DNA of 64,000 nt from Microplitis mediator (lineage: Eukaryota > Arthropoda > Insecta > Hymenoptera > Braconidae), in assembly GCF_029852145.1 (NCBI RefSeq), contig NC_079974.1, positions 21,616,082 through 21,680,081 of the forward strand. The letters run 5' to 3'. The notes under the pieces were generated by a model, which searched no databases, had not been told where the DNA came from, and worked only from the letters and a program-made list of their open reading frames with translations. Positions 35,750 to 47,808 of the stretch are shown here, in pieces (positions within the stretch are counted from its first letter, which is position 1; each line of letters starts with the position of its first letter). A program made the position numbers and the translations under genes.

Positions 35750-38700
35750 TTAATTTATTATCATTAAAAATAATTTATTTGTGGGGTCATTTTCTCTAAT
35801 AGGGTATAAATGAATAATAAATAAATTTGTCAATATAATAAATTATTAAAACTAATGAGTATTTAATAATTAAACAAATATTTGACAGGCAGTGAAAATT
35901 AAAAACTGACGTGATAATTAAATAGAAATAAATTTGGTGTATGTAAGGTCAAAGTTCTCGTTAAAGCCAATGTCGAGATGTATACGAATGATTGTGTGTA
36001 GACACGAAATATTGCGTTTTCAAGTTATTTTTGAATGAGCAAATAGGGTGCCGTGTTGATATTAGAATCGATAATTTGGAACAAGCCGTGTGCGATTTGT
36101 AAGAGGTTATGAGGATGACGCGAGTCGTGTATGTTGGTATGTTTGCGTTACCCTCTTAAAAAGAGGGTAAGGAATAGCAAGAAAATGATAAAAATAAAAT
36201 TCGTAGAAGCACATGGGCATTTGAGAGAATGAGCTTCTGTCAACATGAGAAAAAATGACGAGGGAGGTTATCGATTTCAATTTATATTTACTTTGCTTGC
36301 TGGTTTCATTTTTTCGCTTCTTGTACTCTTGACCATCTCATTATAGTTTTCCTTTAGGATATTATGTGCTCTTCGTAATAAATTGTGTATCATAGTTTGT
36401 ATGCTGTATTTTTTTTATTTGCTCTTGGGGTAGTTTATTATTTTGTTCAATACAAATTCAAGGTATTTTTTATTATTGATAGAATCGCTTGATTAACTGG
36501 AGATAGATTTATTTTTTATAGCAAATAGATTGTTCATTTTTTTTTATGGTTTATAATTCGGCGTATTGATGAAAAATTAATTGGAGCCGAAGAATGTATG
36601 GATGTTATTGATGGAAAATGAAATGTCAGAGAAACATTTAATAGAAGAGTATATTATTCGCTTCCTATTTTTTTTTTTGACTATACTTTGATAAAAATGT
36701 ACTTGGTTTATTTAATATTTTTTATTCAACTGTTTGTTTGTCAAGCAGCCTGGTCAGTTTTATACAGCAGAAAATATAAATCAATGGGATGATAATTATT
36801 GAAATGGTTTTTTTTTGTTTTGGAAAACAATATTGATTAATTGTTAATATATATAATCGGTAAATATTTACAAGTGGGGGCCACCCTATTTTTATCAAGC
36901 ATAAATCCAAAAATATTCGAATTGCCAAGGGACTTGTTCCCTTCTCTGGCATTTGTCGGCGGATTAAAGATATACTTGCTTATTTAGATGTTATTTAAGC
37001 ATAAATAATTTGTACGTGTATACCAAAGGTATAAAATTAGCTTGATTCCAAAGATTTTTGTTTGAATTTTTCAGTTCCGTGCTACACTGCACCATTTGAC
37101 ATATTTTTCTTATGTTCTATGTATTGACTCTTAAGTCAATCACCAAAACTTAAGATATATGCCTATTTGCCATAATTTCTGTAGTTTCGTCCTAAGTACG
37201 TTAACGGACTCGTCAGTAAGGCTATGTTAACGCACTCATGCCTTAGACTACATCTCTTACTAGTACGGGCCGGCGTAAAACTGTGTTGCGAGCTTCAGTC
37301 AGACACTATACTAGCAAAGGAAGGCGGATACCGTCCAAACTACTTGCAACAAAGTGCTAGGTGAGCTGTTGTACACCGTTAGTGTATTGAAATAACAGAA
37401 ATATGTCAATTTTCCACTATACAAGAGCTCAAAAAATATTTTAACTCTTAGTTAGACCTTTCTATCGCCACCGTCCATCTTACGGTATTAATAAAATTAA
37501 TTATTAGTATTTATTAGAAATTTATTAAATTTATTTTGGAAAATCAACATGATTTTTGTCATTTTTGATCAATTTTGCTCACTTTAGTTACAAGGTTCGG
37601 ATAGATATCTTGTGTTATAGACATAAATACATACAGAAAATTTAATCCGCCGTGTGGTAGAACACGTGGAAAAAGTTTAATTATAGATCTTAGATGTGTG
37701 AGCACTTGGAACTTTGGAAAAATGTGTGGACCCGATTTCGGTACCATTACCATATAATCTATATATAAAATAGAATTCGCATCGAAATATTAATTTAACT
37801 TGAAACAGATTCTATTGCAGTGGTTTTTGAATTTCATTATTTAACGTAATATTCGAGTGAGTTATTATTGAGAACAATATTTATAATTAAAATTAATTTT
37901 CACGTGGGTTAAAGTGAATCTCTTTGCCGCATGACAAATGTTTGTTAGCATTAATTTATATCTTCTAACTACGACTATTACGTCATCGTCCTACACTCGC
38001 AGAGACACGTACACTTATTTTCAAATGTACATATTCATTTGCTAATTACTTCTTTTACTAACTCAATATTTGATCTTACTCAATTCCAAATGTTTATATT
38101 TATCCAACTCCCTACACCGGAAACAAAATAAAATACTCGCATTAATAATTTACTTTTAAAATTAAACTCAAAATTTTCGCATTTCAAATTATTTGCCACC
38201 ATCCGTCAGTTCATTCTCCCAATACCTCAAAACCTGAAGCGTGTAACAAAAAAATCAAACCCAACCCATTAAAACCAAAAGTCAGTTGTCCCTAAAATCC
38301 TTCGACACACCCAATATATTTTACCCCAACATTTCGGTATTCATCAATCACACTCGACAATTTTCATCCCCGAAATCCCACATAACATCTTAATAACCAC
38401 CTAAACATCCATTTATCACTTGAAATTAATAAATAATAAACCGTAAATAATTACACTAATTAAGTCGCATTAAAAGCGCGGTCACTTTTGGTGGGTTCCT
38501 AAGGTTAACTTGGCTACGTAATCAGATTGTAATTAATGGTAAGCCAAGAATAACGAGCACAAATTCCCAGGAAACTACGTGGATCCTTAATTTGCCTTCT
38601 ATATATATATATAATGCTGAAAATTTATTTCTGCCACTAGTGCGAACGTTGTTCAATTTGTTATAACTGCCAAGAGATCTACATGCTTGTTCGTTTCACT

Positions 38701-40521
38701 TAATCTCGATTATATAAGTCACATATGCGCTCTTCCGTAAATAATAACAATAATCATTATTATAATCAGTATTTTGACCTACTCTATGATTCTTATTTTT
38801 TGTAGGACGTAAATCTTCATATTTTTGAAAATTGAAATTTTCCTCAGAGGAATCAATTTTTTATCCTGTAGTTCCCAGAATATTTTCAAAAATACTTGAC
38901 AGTATTATTTCAAAGCGTTGACATTTTTTGAAAAAATCTACGAAATTTTCTATAATATTCCGAAAAATTATCTACTGTTCTCGTATTTTTGGGAATATTT
39001 TAAGATTTCAAAATTTATACAGTTCTCAAGATCTTCAAATTTCCTGCATTGGCCCAAAAAAATGAAAACTTAAATTTTTCCAAACTTAAATTACATATTT
39101 TTGTATTCTAAATATTTCGCGCTCCGTTTAAAATTTGCCGAAATACTTCAAATAGTTCAAAAATTTTTAAGAAGTGTACGAATGTTTCCGCCGATTCCAT
39201 AATTTTGAAAACGACATTCGAACTTATTTTCGCGCGCAACTAAAACTATGCGCACTAGTATAATAATAATAATTATAATGATAATAACGAAAGGAAAAGT
39301 AAAACAAGAGATAAACGGGATAATAATGAGGAAAGTTAACGCGTCTGTTCACTTGAGTGAGAATCTAAATGGTTTGGTAACACTGTTGATTGTTTATATA
39401 ATATATTTATGCACAGTACGATGTACTTTCTACAGTTCGATTGTTAACATTTCCAAACAATCATGTTACCTATGCTCGTAACAATCCAATTGTAAATTAA
39501 CATTTATTTATATATGGTAATATCATGTAAAGTATGCAAATGAATTGTCCTCACGTAATTCTATCTGTCGGTTTGGTCTTCTCTCATTCATGTATAGTAG
39601 ATATATTACTACGAAATCTAGTAGTATAGTATAGTGTAGTGCAGCGTAGTGCGATTTTGCGTTCAAAATGTCATCTGAATATTCCGATATGACATTTCCT
39701 CATGTCAAGTATACAGAAATTGGAAAAAAAAAAATTATCGTTTCGTAATTTATTTGAGAGCTAAAAAAAAAATATTGAATAAAAAAAAAAATACTCGTTT
39801 TATTTCTATTGATTATATTTTTTTCTATGACGTTGATATAAAATAATGTTGGAAAAAAAATTCATTAGATTTGAAATGAAAAAAAAAAATAAATAAATAA
39901 TTAGTGAGACAAATGAAATTTTATTGGTTTAATTTTTTATAATAAAAATTTTATTTTGAGAGAAAATAATAATTTTTTTTTTTATGTTGATAGATTTGAT
40001 GTGAGAAGAAAATAAACAAGGAAGGAAAGGAAGAAAAAAGGAGAAAGTTAAAATATCACGTAATACACGGAAGTAATGCTTATGAGGATCCTGATGTTCG
40101 GAAGGTCACATTTAGGAAAGCCAGACGTGAGTCAAAATCGTAAGAGGGAAAATCACCAAAGTACGACATTAGGGCACTGTCGTTAGGTCACAGAGGAAAC
40201 TAGAAGATAAAAAGTGAAAAAAAAGGAGCCAGAAGAAGGATAAAAAAATAGTAAGCTGTCTGAGAGGATAAATTGTTGAATAGAAGCAGTGAGGTAGCCC
40301 GCCGGCATTTATGACCGTCTTCGGGCATCAACAGGACGTCAGAGCGTCGTCCTGGTGGCCGCTTATTATTGACACGTCTTGAGATTTTTTTCTTTGAACC
40401 GCCAACCGGCATTTAACTCACCTCAAACTACAAGAAAATTTAATATCTCTGGCTTTACTCTAAATTTAATTGTGTGCCGACAGTTTAGAAAAATAAGTGG
40501 GACTTTATTTCAAAATTCAAA
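35750..40521. other. Non-coding DNA upstream of the 40.5 kb first exon
   Basis: No long gene is supported. At 39668-39748 a CAAAATG start opens a 26-codon frame (MSSEYSDMTFPHVKYTEIGK and six more, then stop) that could be an upstream ORF. The GC-richer patch 40280-40410 (CCGCCGGCATTTATGACCG) may be promoter or 5' UTR. The patch 37190-37380 is more complex than its surroundings but unassigned. Confidence 0.35.
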
Positions 40522-40557
40522 ATGTTGCCGACAAACGTTATGTCCTTCATGAAGAAG
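40522..40557 (+). CDS. First coding exon of a host gene (12 codons, then GTGAGT donor)
   Basis: CAAAATG (a good insect start context) opens MLPTNVMSFMKK. It is followed directly by the consensus donor GTGAGT (40558-40563) in phase 0. Downstream the sequence becomes intronic (poly-A/T, MITEs), and no second exon is recognised in the remaining window. If real, the gene has a very long first intron or later exons outside the window. The protein family is not recognisable from 12 residues. Confidence 0.5.
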
Positions 40558-40563
40558 GTGAGT

Positions 40564-43280
40564 TATTTTTATCATTTTTAAATTAATTTAAATATTTTTT
40601 TTTTCCCGCCAATTTTTAAAATTCAAAATTTTGTAAATTTAAAAAATCAACATCCATTCTAATAAAAAAGTCATTTAAATTCACAATTGCGACTTTTTGA
40701 AAATTAAAAACAAATGTCACTTGTAAAAATAACCGATTTTTTTTGCTGGTAACAAAATTTTGTTTAAATTGTCATTTAAAAAAAAAAAAAGGCTAATTGG
40801 TTGGTGCAGTGCTGTGCCTTAAATTAAGTCGCCTTCGATTGATTTACACCTACGGACGTATCTCGGTCGCACGCGAAACAATAAATTCCCAACCGCCCAT
40901 TCCGGCCACCCCTTGAATAGCTTCAGATCACCGAAATACCAACCGCTACAATCTTCACTTAAGAGTGACCTAAATACCCGTGTGATTGCGTTAACCTTTT
41001 TTCCTATTCCACTTTATATTTTTAATTAATTGCTCCGAGCATTGAAAAGACCAGCACTCTTTCTTATCTTTATTATATAGTAAAAGAGATATGAAAATTT
41101 TTTATTCTTCGAATTATTCGAGTTACTTCCCGCACTCTATTCCTTGTCAACCATATTCAGTTTTATTTTTTTGTTGCTTTTAATACTTTTTTTTTTCTTT
41201 TCAATATCTATCGTATCATTTCCTACGTCTTATCTCAATCGTGCATTACTTCAAGGCATTCCCGCAGTACTAGGTAATGTCCTTGCTCTCGTTTCTTTGT
41301 GAATCATCTTCGAATCTTTTACTCCAACATTTTTTACAGATTGTTATTATTACTATTATTATTTTCTCTTTTTCAGTAATAAAATTGATTAGACTTTTTA
41401 TGTCAGCACGAACATCTGAGAAAAATACTATCAATTTAATTATTTTGTAAATTAAATTTTTTAATTGAAAATAAATTACAAAAGGGTTTAGTAAAGTCGA
41501 ATCTTTAGACAAGGTGATAAATGGGGAAATTAAAAGAAAAATTTTTTTTTTACTAAAAGTAGGGGATGGAAATTAAAAAAAATTTGGATAGGCCATTTTG
41601 AGCCGGACCAAAAATACAATCTTATGATTTTTAATAAATGATCATAATAAATTTTTTGGTGAAAATCTGAATAGTTTTATTTTGAAAAATTTTGGTCAGA
41701 ATCGCCGCCTAAGAAATCTTATAGAAATTCGATAGAAAATCTAGACCCAGGGCTCAGTACTTAAAGAAAAAATTTTTTTCCTTTACTTTTATGTGCTAGC
41801 GTAATTCCAGAAGACCTCTGAATCCTAGAGAAATTTTTTTCCTTTATTTCTGTGTGTTAGTATTCTTCCAGATGACGTCATCTAAGAAATCCCATAGAAA
41901 ATCTAGACCCAGGGCTCAGTACTTCAAGAAAAAATTTTTTTCCTTTACTTTTATGTGCTAGCGTAATTCCAGAAGACTTCTCTGACCCTAGAGAAATTTT
42001 TTTCCTTTATTTCTGTGTGGTAGTATTCTTCCAGATGACGTCATCTAAGAAATCCCATAGAAAATCTAGACCCAGGGCTCAGTACTTCAAGAAAAATTTT
42101 TTTTCCTTTACTTATATGTGCTAGCGTAATTCCAGAAGACTTCTCTGAATCCTAGAGAAATTTTTTTCCTTTATTTCTGTGTGGTAGCATTCTTCCTGAT
42201 GACGTCATCTAAGAAATCCCATAAAAAATCTAGACCCAGGGCTCAGTACTTGAAGAAAAAATTTTTTTCCATCACTTTTATGTGTTAGAGTTTTTCCAGA
42301 AGACTTGTTTGATACCCTAGAGGCCTCCCAACCTTCAACAGCCGCCTGAATTGTGGTCAGAATCGCCATTTAAGAAATTCTATAAAAATTTCGGGGTTTT
42401 CCCGCAGCGTCAACCGTTTTTCAGATTTTCTTTTTGATGAAAAACTTGAATTAATAAAAGAAAAAAAAACACAATGTTCTATCTACAACAGCAAAAATAT
42501 TAGCATGTAAAAAAATGCTGTTAGTCAAAGTGTCTTACAAATGATTTATTTAAAATCACTTTAAGGTTTCACCCGAATTGAAAAACATTGTAGGTACTTT
42601 TTAAAGAGCTGTAAGCTTTTAAAACGTGACTGAAATGTATTTAAAATGGAAATAAAACGTTTAGACATTTTAAATTAAATCACTTGACAAAGTTGAGATT
42701 TACAGTCTATGAATTTATCCTCGAATACCGATTTCCTAATAGAGAGAATCTCTTTTATCTTTTGCCACGAGCAGAAGTAAATTCAAATAAAAATAGACAA
42801 AGAAATAAAGCAATTAAAAATAATCAATAAAGAAGGTATAGATAACGTCTGTAATTAATGTCATTTAATTTTGAATAAGCCACTCTATGAATGATAAGAC
42901 ATAATACAGGAAAGTAAGGAGAAACTATGAACAACTAGAGTTATACTAGAGTAGGGGAGATGGGAGATGAGATGAAATGAGACGAGATGAGTATAGATGA
43001 AGAGTCTTATCGATTTATCGAGGAAATGTCGATTGGTGTGATAATTGGAGTGAAGGAGGCGAATTCTACTACAAAGTCCTTTACTTGCCCGATGCTCTCG
43101 ATCCAACCAAACTCTCCATAGACTGCTTCGAATGTCAGATAGTTGCCCGCGGAATTTCACTCATCCTTAGGTTACGTGACTTGAAATGTTGGCGTTTCAA
43201 CTAATCGCCAATGACACGCACACTTGCTTCTCTTTATATATAATCTGTCATTCAAAATATATCAATATCATGCTAACACG
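40564..43280. other. Non-coding DNA, probably intronic
   Basis: Contains the 162-bp tandem array described separately. The segment 43040-43160 has normal base composition and is open on the minus strand (42885-43160), but no domain or splice signal supports it. Confidence 0.4.
41700..42330. repeat. Tandem array, 162-bp unit, with CRE palindromes
   Basis: CTAGACCCAGGGCTCAGTAC recurs at 41741, 41903, 42065 and 42230 (spacings 162, 162 and 165). Between units lies TGACGTCA at 41873-41880, 42036-42043 and 42200-42207. Each unit also has two ATTTTTTTCCTTTA runs, a GCTAGCGTAATTCCAGAAGA and a TTCTTCC word. The outermost boundaries lack the TGACGTCA. Confidence 0.9.
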
Positions 43281-43284
43281 TGTT

Positions 43285-43504
43285 TGAAGATATAGGGGAG
43301 ACCGAGGCATGACGGACCCTTTCATAAATTCTCCAAAAAAAAATTTTTTTGTGATCGTCATACTTTTCAGAACTTTGACATATAAGTGATGTTCTAGAGC
43401 GATACGAACTACCGGGGATCGACGGACCCCGCAAAAAAAATTTGAGAACAAATTTTTTTTTCTTTACCATCGGGGTTTCGTCGGGCCCCGAAAATTTCTT
43501 TTTA
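43285..43504. mobile_element. Repeat fragment with GGGGAGACCGAGGCATGACG
   Basis: Contains the related words GACGGACCCT, GACGGACCCCG and GTCGGGCCCCG. Its left end sits at a TA. It abuts a truncated TTAA element on the right. Two overlapping minus-strand frames here are not gene-like. Confidence 0.4.
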
Positions 43505-44828
43505 ACGTTTAAAGTTTTTAGTCGATGCAACGGTCAGTTGATGCGCTGTCACAAAAATGACTATAACTCGAAAAATATTCGGAATTTTCATATAAAACTT
43601 TAGATACATAGGGGAAGGGGGGGGCAAAACGAGATACTTAACGAAAAATTTAGTTTTTAGCGACATAAATATCGTAAATTGGCTTCATTTTGATTCTATT
43701 TAAAATAAATATAACGAATTTTAGACTGCCATTAGAAAAAAAATTTTTATTTTCTGCGGGCAAAATGGGATACCCCAAAAAAAAGTAAAATTTTTTTTTT
43801 TTTCGAGTGAATAAAATTGATGTAATAATGTCTTTCTAAATTGATGTAAGTGATAAAATTTACTCTCAACATATTTTTTAAGAAGTTTTTCCTTGTTATT
43901 TCTTTTCAAAATTTGAAATTGGCGCCAATATTATACTTTTCGCAAAAAATATAAAAATGTTTTTTTTTAGCTTTTAATAGTGTAAAATGATACTAGATGT
44001 CATTTTTGACCATTTTCGAAAGTTTTTCGAGAAAAAAAAATTTTGGCGAAATTTTGAGGGTATCCCATTTTGCCGGCCTATCCCGTTTTGCCCCCCCGGT
44101 GGCACGTCTAAATACCCGAAGACAAATCACCCGCGACAGAATACCCGCGACAAAATACCCGACGACAAAATACCCGATACCAAAATACCCGACGACAAAT
44201 CACCCGACGACAAAATACCCGCAAACCAAAACACCCTCGACAAAACACCCGCAATTAAAAACACCCGCCACACGGTGTGACGCTTTTTGACCAAGATAAT
44301 TCATCCTGAAAATCAATTGAAATTAAAAAAATCTCTTTATTTTTTTTTCCATGCATTTTTTGAAATTTTTTTATGTGTGGGTATATTCTTTTAATTGCAC
44401 ACACACAAAAATCGTGAAAAAAGGGCGCTATGCTTCACACCCTTTTATGTATGGGTACATTGATATAATTGCACACACACAAAATTTGAACTAAATAATA
44501 ATAATTGTAATCAGTATTTTATTTTTTCGTGAAAAAAAAAATTTTAATTTTTGAATAATTGAAATATTTTTCGTTATTAGTAAACGTATCTATAGTTTTG
44601 GCATTTTGGCATCGGGTATTTTGTCGTCGGGTATTTTGTCGCGGGTATTTTGGTTTGCGGGTGTTTTGTCGCGGGTATTTTGTCGCGGGTATTTTGTCGT
44701 AGGGTGAATTGTTACGCAACCTGCCCCCCCCCCCTACCCCTATATTTGAATATATAAACTTTGATTTTATAAAAAAAAAACACAATTTTTTTTTTTTTTT
44801 GAAATTTCACAGTGGCTATCCCCCTTAA
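43505..44828. mobile_element. Right half of a second TTAA element, split by a TA-target element
   Basis: Bases 43505-43610 and 44741-44824 together match 35085-35262 of the complete TTAA element. The match ends in CAGTGGCTATCCCCC and TTAA (44825-44828). The left half is missing. The break at GATACATA is filled by the element at 43611-44740. Confidence 0.8.
43611..44740. mobile_element. G-rich-ended TA element with ACCCG minisatellite arms
   Basis: TA flanks at 43609-43610 and 44741-44742. The paralogous empty site is GATACATATTTTTG at about 35183-35196. Ends are GGGGAAGGGGGGGGCA and, inverted, GGGGTAGGGGGGGGGGGCA. The interior carries GTATCCCATTTTGCC-type words. Two inverted minisatellites follow: 44110-44275 (ACCCGACGACAAAAT units of about 15-16 bp) and 44609-44705 (the reverse complement, GTATTTTGTCG-CGGG). 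The repetitive Lys/Asp/Pro reading frames here come from the minisatellite. Confidence 0.75.
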
Positions 44829-45174
44829 GGAAGAAATAGCATCCAGTAGGGAATATAAAGAGTTTTATTATCAGTAAATACATTATCAATTTTCATTGGA
44901 TATTTTTAAAAAATAGTAGCGGGGAGGGCACTGTCTGAGAATGCTCTTGAAAATTTATTGTCCTGCTTATCGGCGGACTAATTTTACTGAGGTTGCTGCT
45001 GTCGTGATAATCATAAGCGTTCTCATGTTTATAAACAAGTTAACCTTTGAAGTAATACACTAAAAAATAAAATAATTTTCTACAAATAAGATTTTAATTT
45101 ATCAATAAAAATTGGGTGAAGATTTTAATTTCATTTATTATCCTAAAAATTCATAAAAAAGTTTAATAATTACT
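44829..45174. other. Upstream flank of the kelch copy
   Basis: AT-rich, with no other feature seen. The GC-richer words at 44925-45010 could be part of a promoter for the kelch gene copy. Confidence 0.3.
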
Positions 45175-46552
45175 ATGAAAATATTCGCATTTAAGCAGCA
45201 TGTGTTCACTAAACACTTTCCAACTAGTGATGCACAACCTAAAGGAAGAATTATATCAAAAATTCGATGTGATGACAAAAATGTATATATTTACAATGGT
45301 AAAGATTCGACTGTTATGAATAATCAAGATCCCCCAAATGTTCTTTCACTCTTTTCAACAAAACCTGAATTTCGAGGTATCTGGGTGTTCGATTTACTAA
45401 GACAGCAATGGAGATTAATGAGAAATGAACGTAATTTACCAGATGATAATGATTTCATTTTCGGTACTCAGGAGGCTATGACGATAATGCCTTCAATGAT
45501 GTCTGTAAATTGAATCTCACAAGTTCAAAATGGACGTGTCTCGAGAGATTTGGTACCCGGTCCAAAAATAAAACTTGATTCAGGCTCGCTTCGCCTTATT
45601 TTCTTTTGAAGTGATCGATTTGCCGACGATTTTTCGATAAGATCTCGACTTTTTCGACTTAAATTTAATTTTTTTCAACTTTTTGAACTTTTTTCATCTT
45701 AGTTTCAACTTATTTCAACTTATTCGTGTTTTTTGATCTTAGTTTGAACTTATTCGTCTTTACTTCGAGCATGATAGTCATTCACCTTACTTTTGACTTG
45801 CTGAACTAAGTAAAAAAAAAGTCATTTATTCGCCTTACTTCCGCCTTTATATACAAAAATTATTTCACCTTAGTTTTGACTTTTTTGTCTTATAATTTAA
45901 GTCGAATAAGTCTAAATCAAGTCATTTTCGACTTGATTTAGACTTTACCACCTTATATTTCAAGTCGAATAAGTCTAAACCAAGTCAATTTCGACTGGAT
46001 CTTGACTTTTTCGTCTTAAGATTTAAGTCGAATAAGTCTAAACCAAGTCAATTTCGACTTGATTTCAACTTTTTCGTCTTAAATCGTGACTAAGTAAGCC
46101 AGTTAAATCTAAACCAAGGCGAAAACATATCTTCGTAAAAAAAACTCGAGTTTGTCTTGTGATAAACGGCTTCCAATTTCGACTTGGTAAACCAAGTCTA
46201 AATCAAGTTTTATTTTTGACCCGGGTAGTCTTACCTCACTTTGTTGAAAATAATTCAATGACAGTTTCTCCTGCTGTAAAATTATTCACATTTGGCGGAT
46301 ATATTTTCGATTATGATATGGAACAAGTAATTATTAAATTTATATGTAATTGTTAATTGTCAAAGCTATTGATGTTTGAGTAATTAATGATGATAATTAA
46401 TTTAGGGATTTTGTATTTCTATTCTGCACTCAACTTGGCTCAGGATTCCTAAACTCACAGACAATTGTTGGGAAGCTGTTTTCCATTATTATCCAAACTT
46501 GACATCAATGACTGACGAAGAATTATATTCTCTCGGTATTCCATTGCATTGA
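45175..46552 (+). pseudogene. Kelch-repeat protein gene copy, disrupted (KLHDC10-like?)
   Basis: An ATG at 45175 opens a 112-codon frame containing kelch-type strands (RCDDKNVYIYNG, and FRGIWVFDLLRQQWRLM at about residues 67-83). Near 45465-45475 the frame shifts. In the next frame GGYDDNAFNDVCKLNLTSSK is a clear kelch repeat, and restoring one base there would keep FG and GGYD in register. At 45556-46225 a MITE interrupts the gene. Beyond it PHFVENNSMTV and KLFTFGGYIFDY form another kelch repeat, one base out of frame with the part before the MITE. An intron (46327-46405, GTAATT...TTTAG) precedes the last exon, which ends at TGA 46550-46552 with an acidic, Trp- and Tyr-containing tail (TDNCWEAVFHYYP). 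From family knowledge, kelch repeats build beta-propeller adaptor proteins. KLHDC10-like is a guess from the C-terminal layout. Two frame breaks and the MITE argue against function. Confidence 0.65.
45556..46225. mobile_element. MITE in the kelch copy, built from AAGTCGAATAAGTC words
   Basis: TA flanks at 45554-45555 and 46226-46227. The inner end reads CCCGGGTCAAAAATAAAACT when inverted, and the outer end is CCCGGTCCAAAAATAAAACT. The right part carries about three copies (45895-46085) of a roughly 74-bp unit with AAGTCGAATAAGTCTAAAC and AAGTCAATTTCGACTTGAT. Pyrimidine-rich TTTTTCAACTT words fill the left part. Confidence 0.8.
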
Positions 46553-46640
46553 CTCAAGCCGCGTATTAATTAATAAAATATCTATAAATAAACTGAAGCA
46601 CAGATTTTTTTTTATAAAAAAGTTTTTTATTTAAATATTT
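46553..46640. other. 3' flank of the kelch copy and edge of the palindrome
   Basis: Contains TATAAATAAACTGAAG, a possible poly(A) signal region for the kelch copy. It ends in TTAAATATTT immediately before the palindrome arm. Confidence 0.4.
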
Positions 46641-47808
46641 CCCTTGTGGAAATATTTCTCTGAAAAAACGATGAAAAAGTCTTATAAAAATATGAAAAAA
46701 TATTACAAAAGAATTTTTTTGTCGAAAAAATAATGAATAAGTATGAAAAAGTCTGAAAAATTTTTAAACATTATAAAAAATACCTATTCGTTGCTAAAAT
46801 TGGGCCACTTGTATAAAACTTTTTCAGAGAAATTAAAAATTTTGGATGGAGATGCGGAAATGTTAAGTAAAACTTTTTCAGAGTTTTTAAAAATTTTTAA
46901 TAGAAAATAAAAAAAACTTATTAAAACTTTTTCATAATTTTTTGGGTAAAATTTTTAAGAATTTCATTTGAAAGAAAAATTGGTGCTAACATAATGGTTT
47001 ATTTTAATGAAAATATTTTTATTTTTAGGAATATTAGGAAACATTTGATAATATTTTTTTATTTATCATTTTAATCGTAAAAAAATAATTATTATAATAA
47101 TGACAAAACAATAATATTAATAATAATAATAATAGTAATAATAATTTTTAATAAATTATTCAATGTATATAAATATGTATTTCTTTTGATCGGTTAAAAT
47201 TTTTGTTGTTTAATTAAGTGGCAAGCATCTAATGTCTTTTAGAATTTTTTTCTTATTTATTTGGTGATATTTCGTGAGTCCATTACTCATATCTTTAAAC
47301 CATTAATTCATTTTTGATATAGAGAAAAATATTTATTTATAAATTTTATATTTTTTTATTTTTTCACATTGTAATTGAAAATTTTATGTTTTTGTTAATA
47401 TTGTTGTCTACTTATATCTTTGACAATTTTTATAATTGAATTTTATTTATTACATTTCTATTAAAAATTTTTTATACCATATTTGTCCACAAAATTTTTA
47501 TAAAAAATCAGATAAATAAAATTAATAATAAAAATTATCAACTATATTAATGAACAAAAGCCAAAAATTTTTAATTACAATTTCAAAGAATACAAAATTA
47601 AAAAAAAAATATTTTTCTCTGCATCAAAAGTAAATTTAAAGCCTGAGGATTTGAGTGATGGGTTCATGAAATATCACCAAATAAATAAGTAGAACTTTTT
47701 GAAAAAAATCGGATGTTTGCCAGTTAATCAAGCCAAAAAAAATGATATTAGTAATAGTAATAATAATGATAATACAAGTAATGTTAATAATGATGATAAC
47801 GATAGTGA

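Noticed and set aside
43987..44785. Lys/Asp/Pro repeat proteins on both strands
   Set aside because: They arise from the ACCCG-type minisatellite inside a transposon. Both strands and two frames are open equally.
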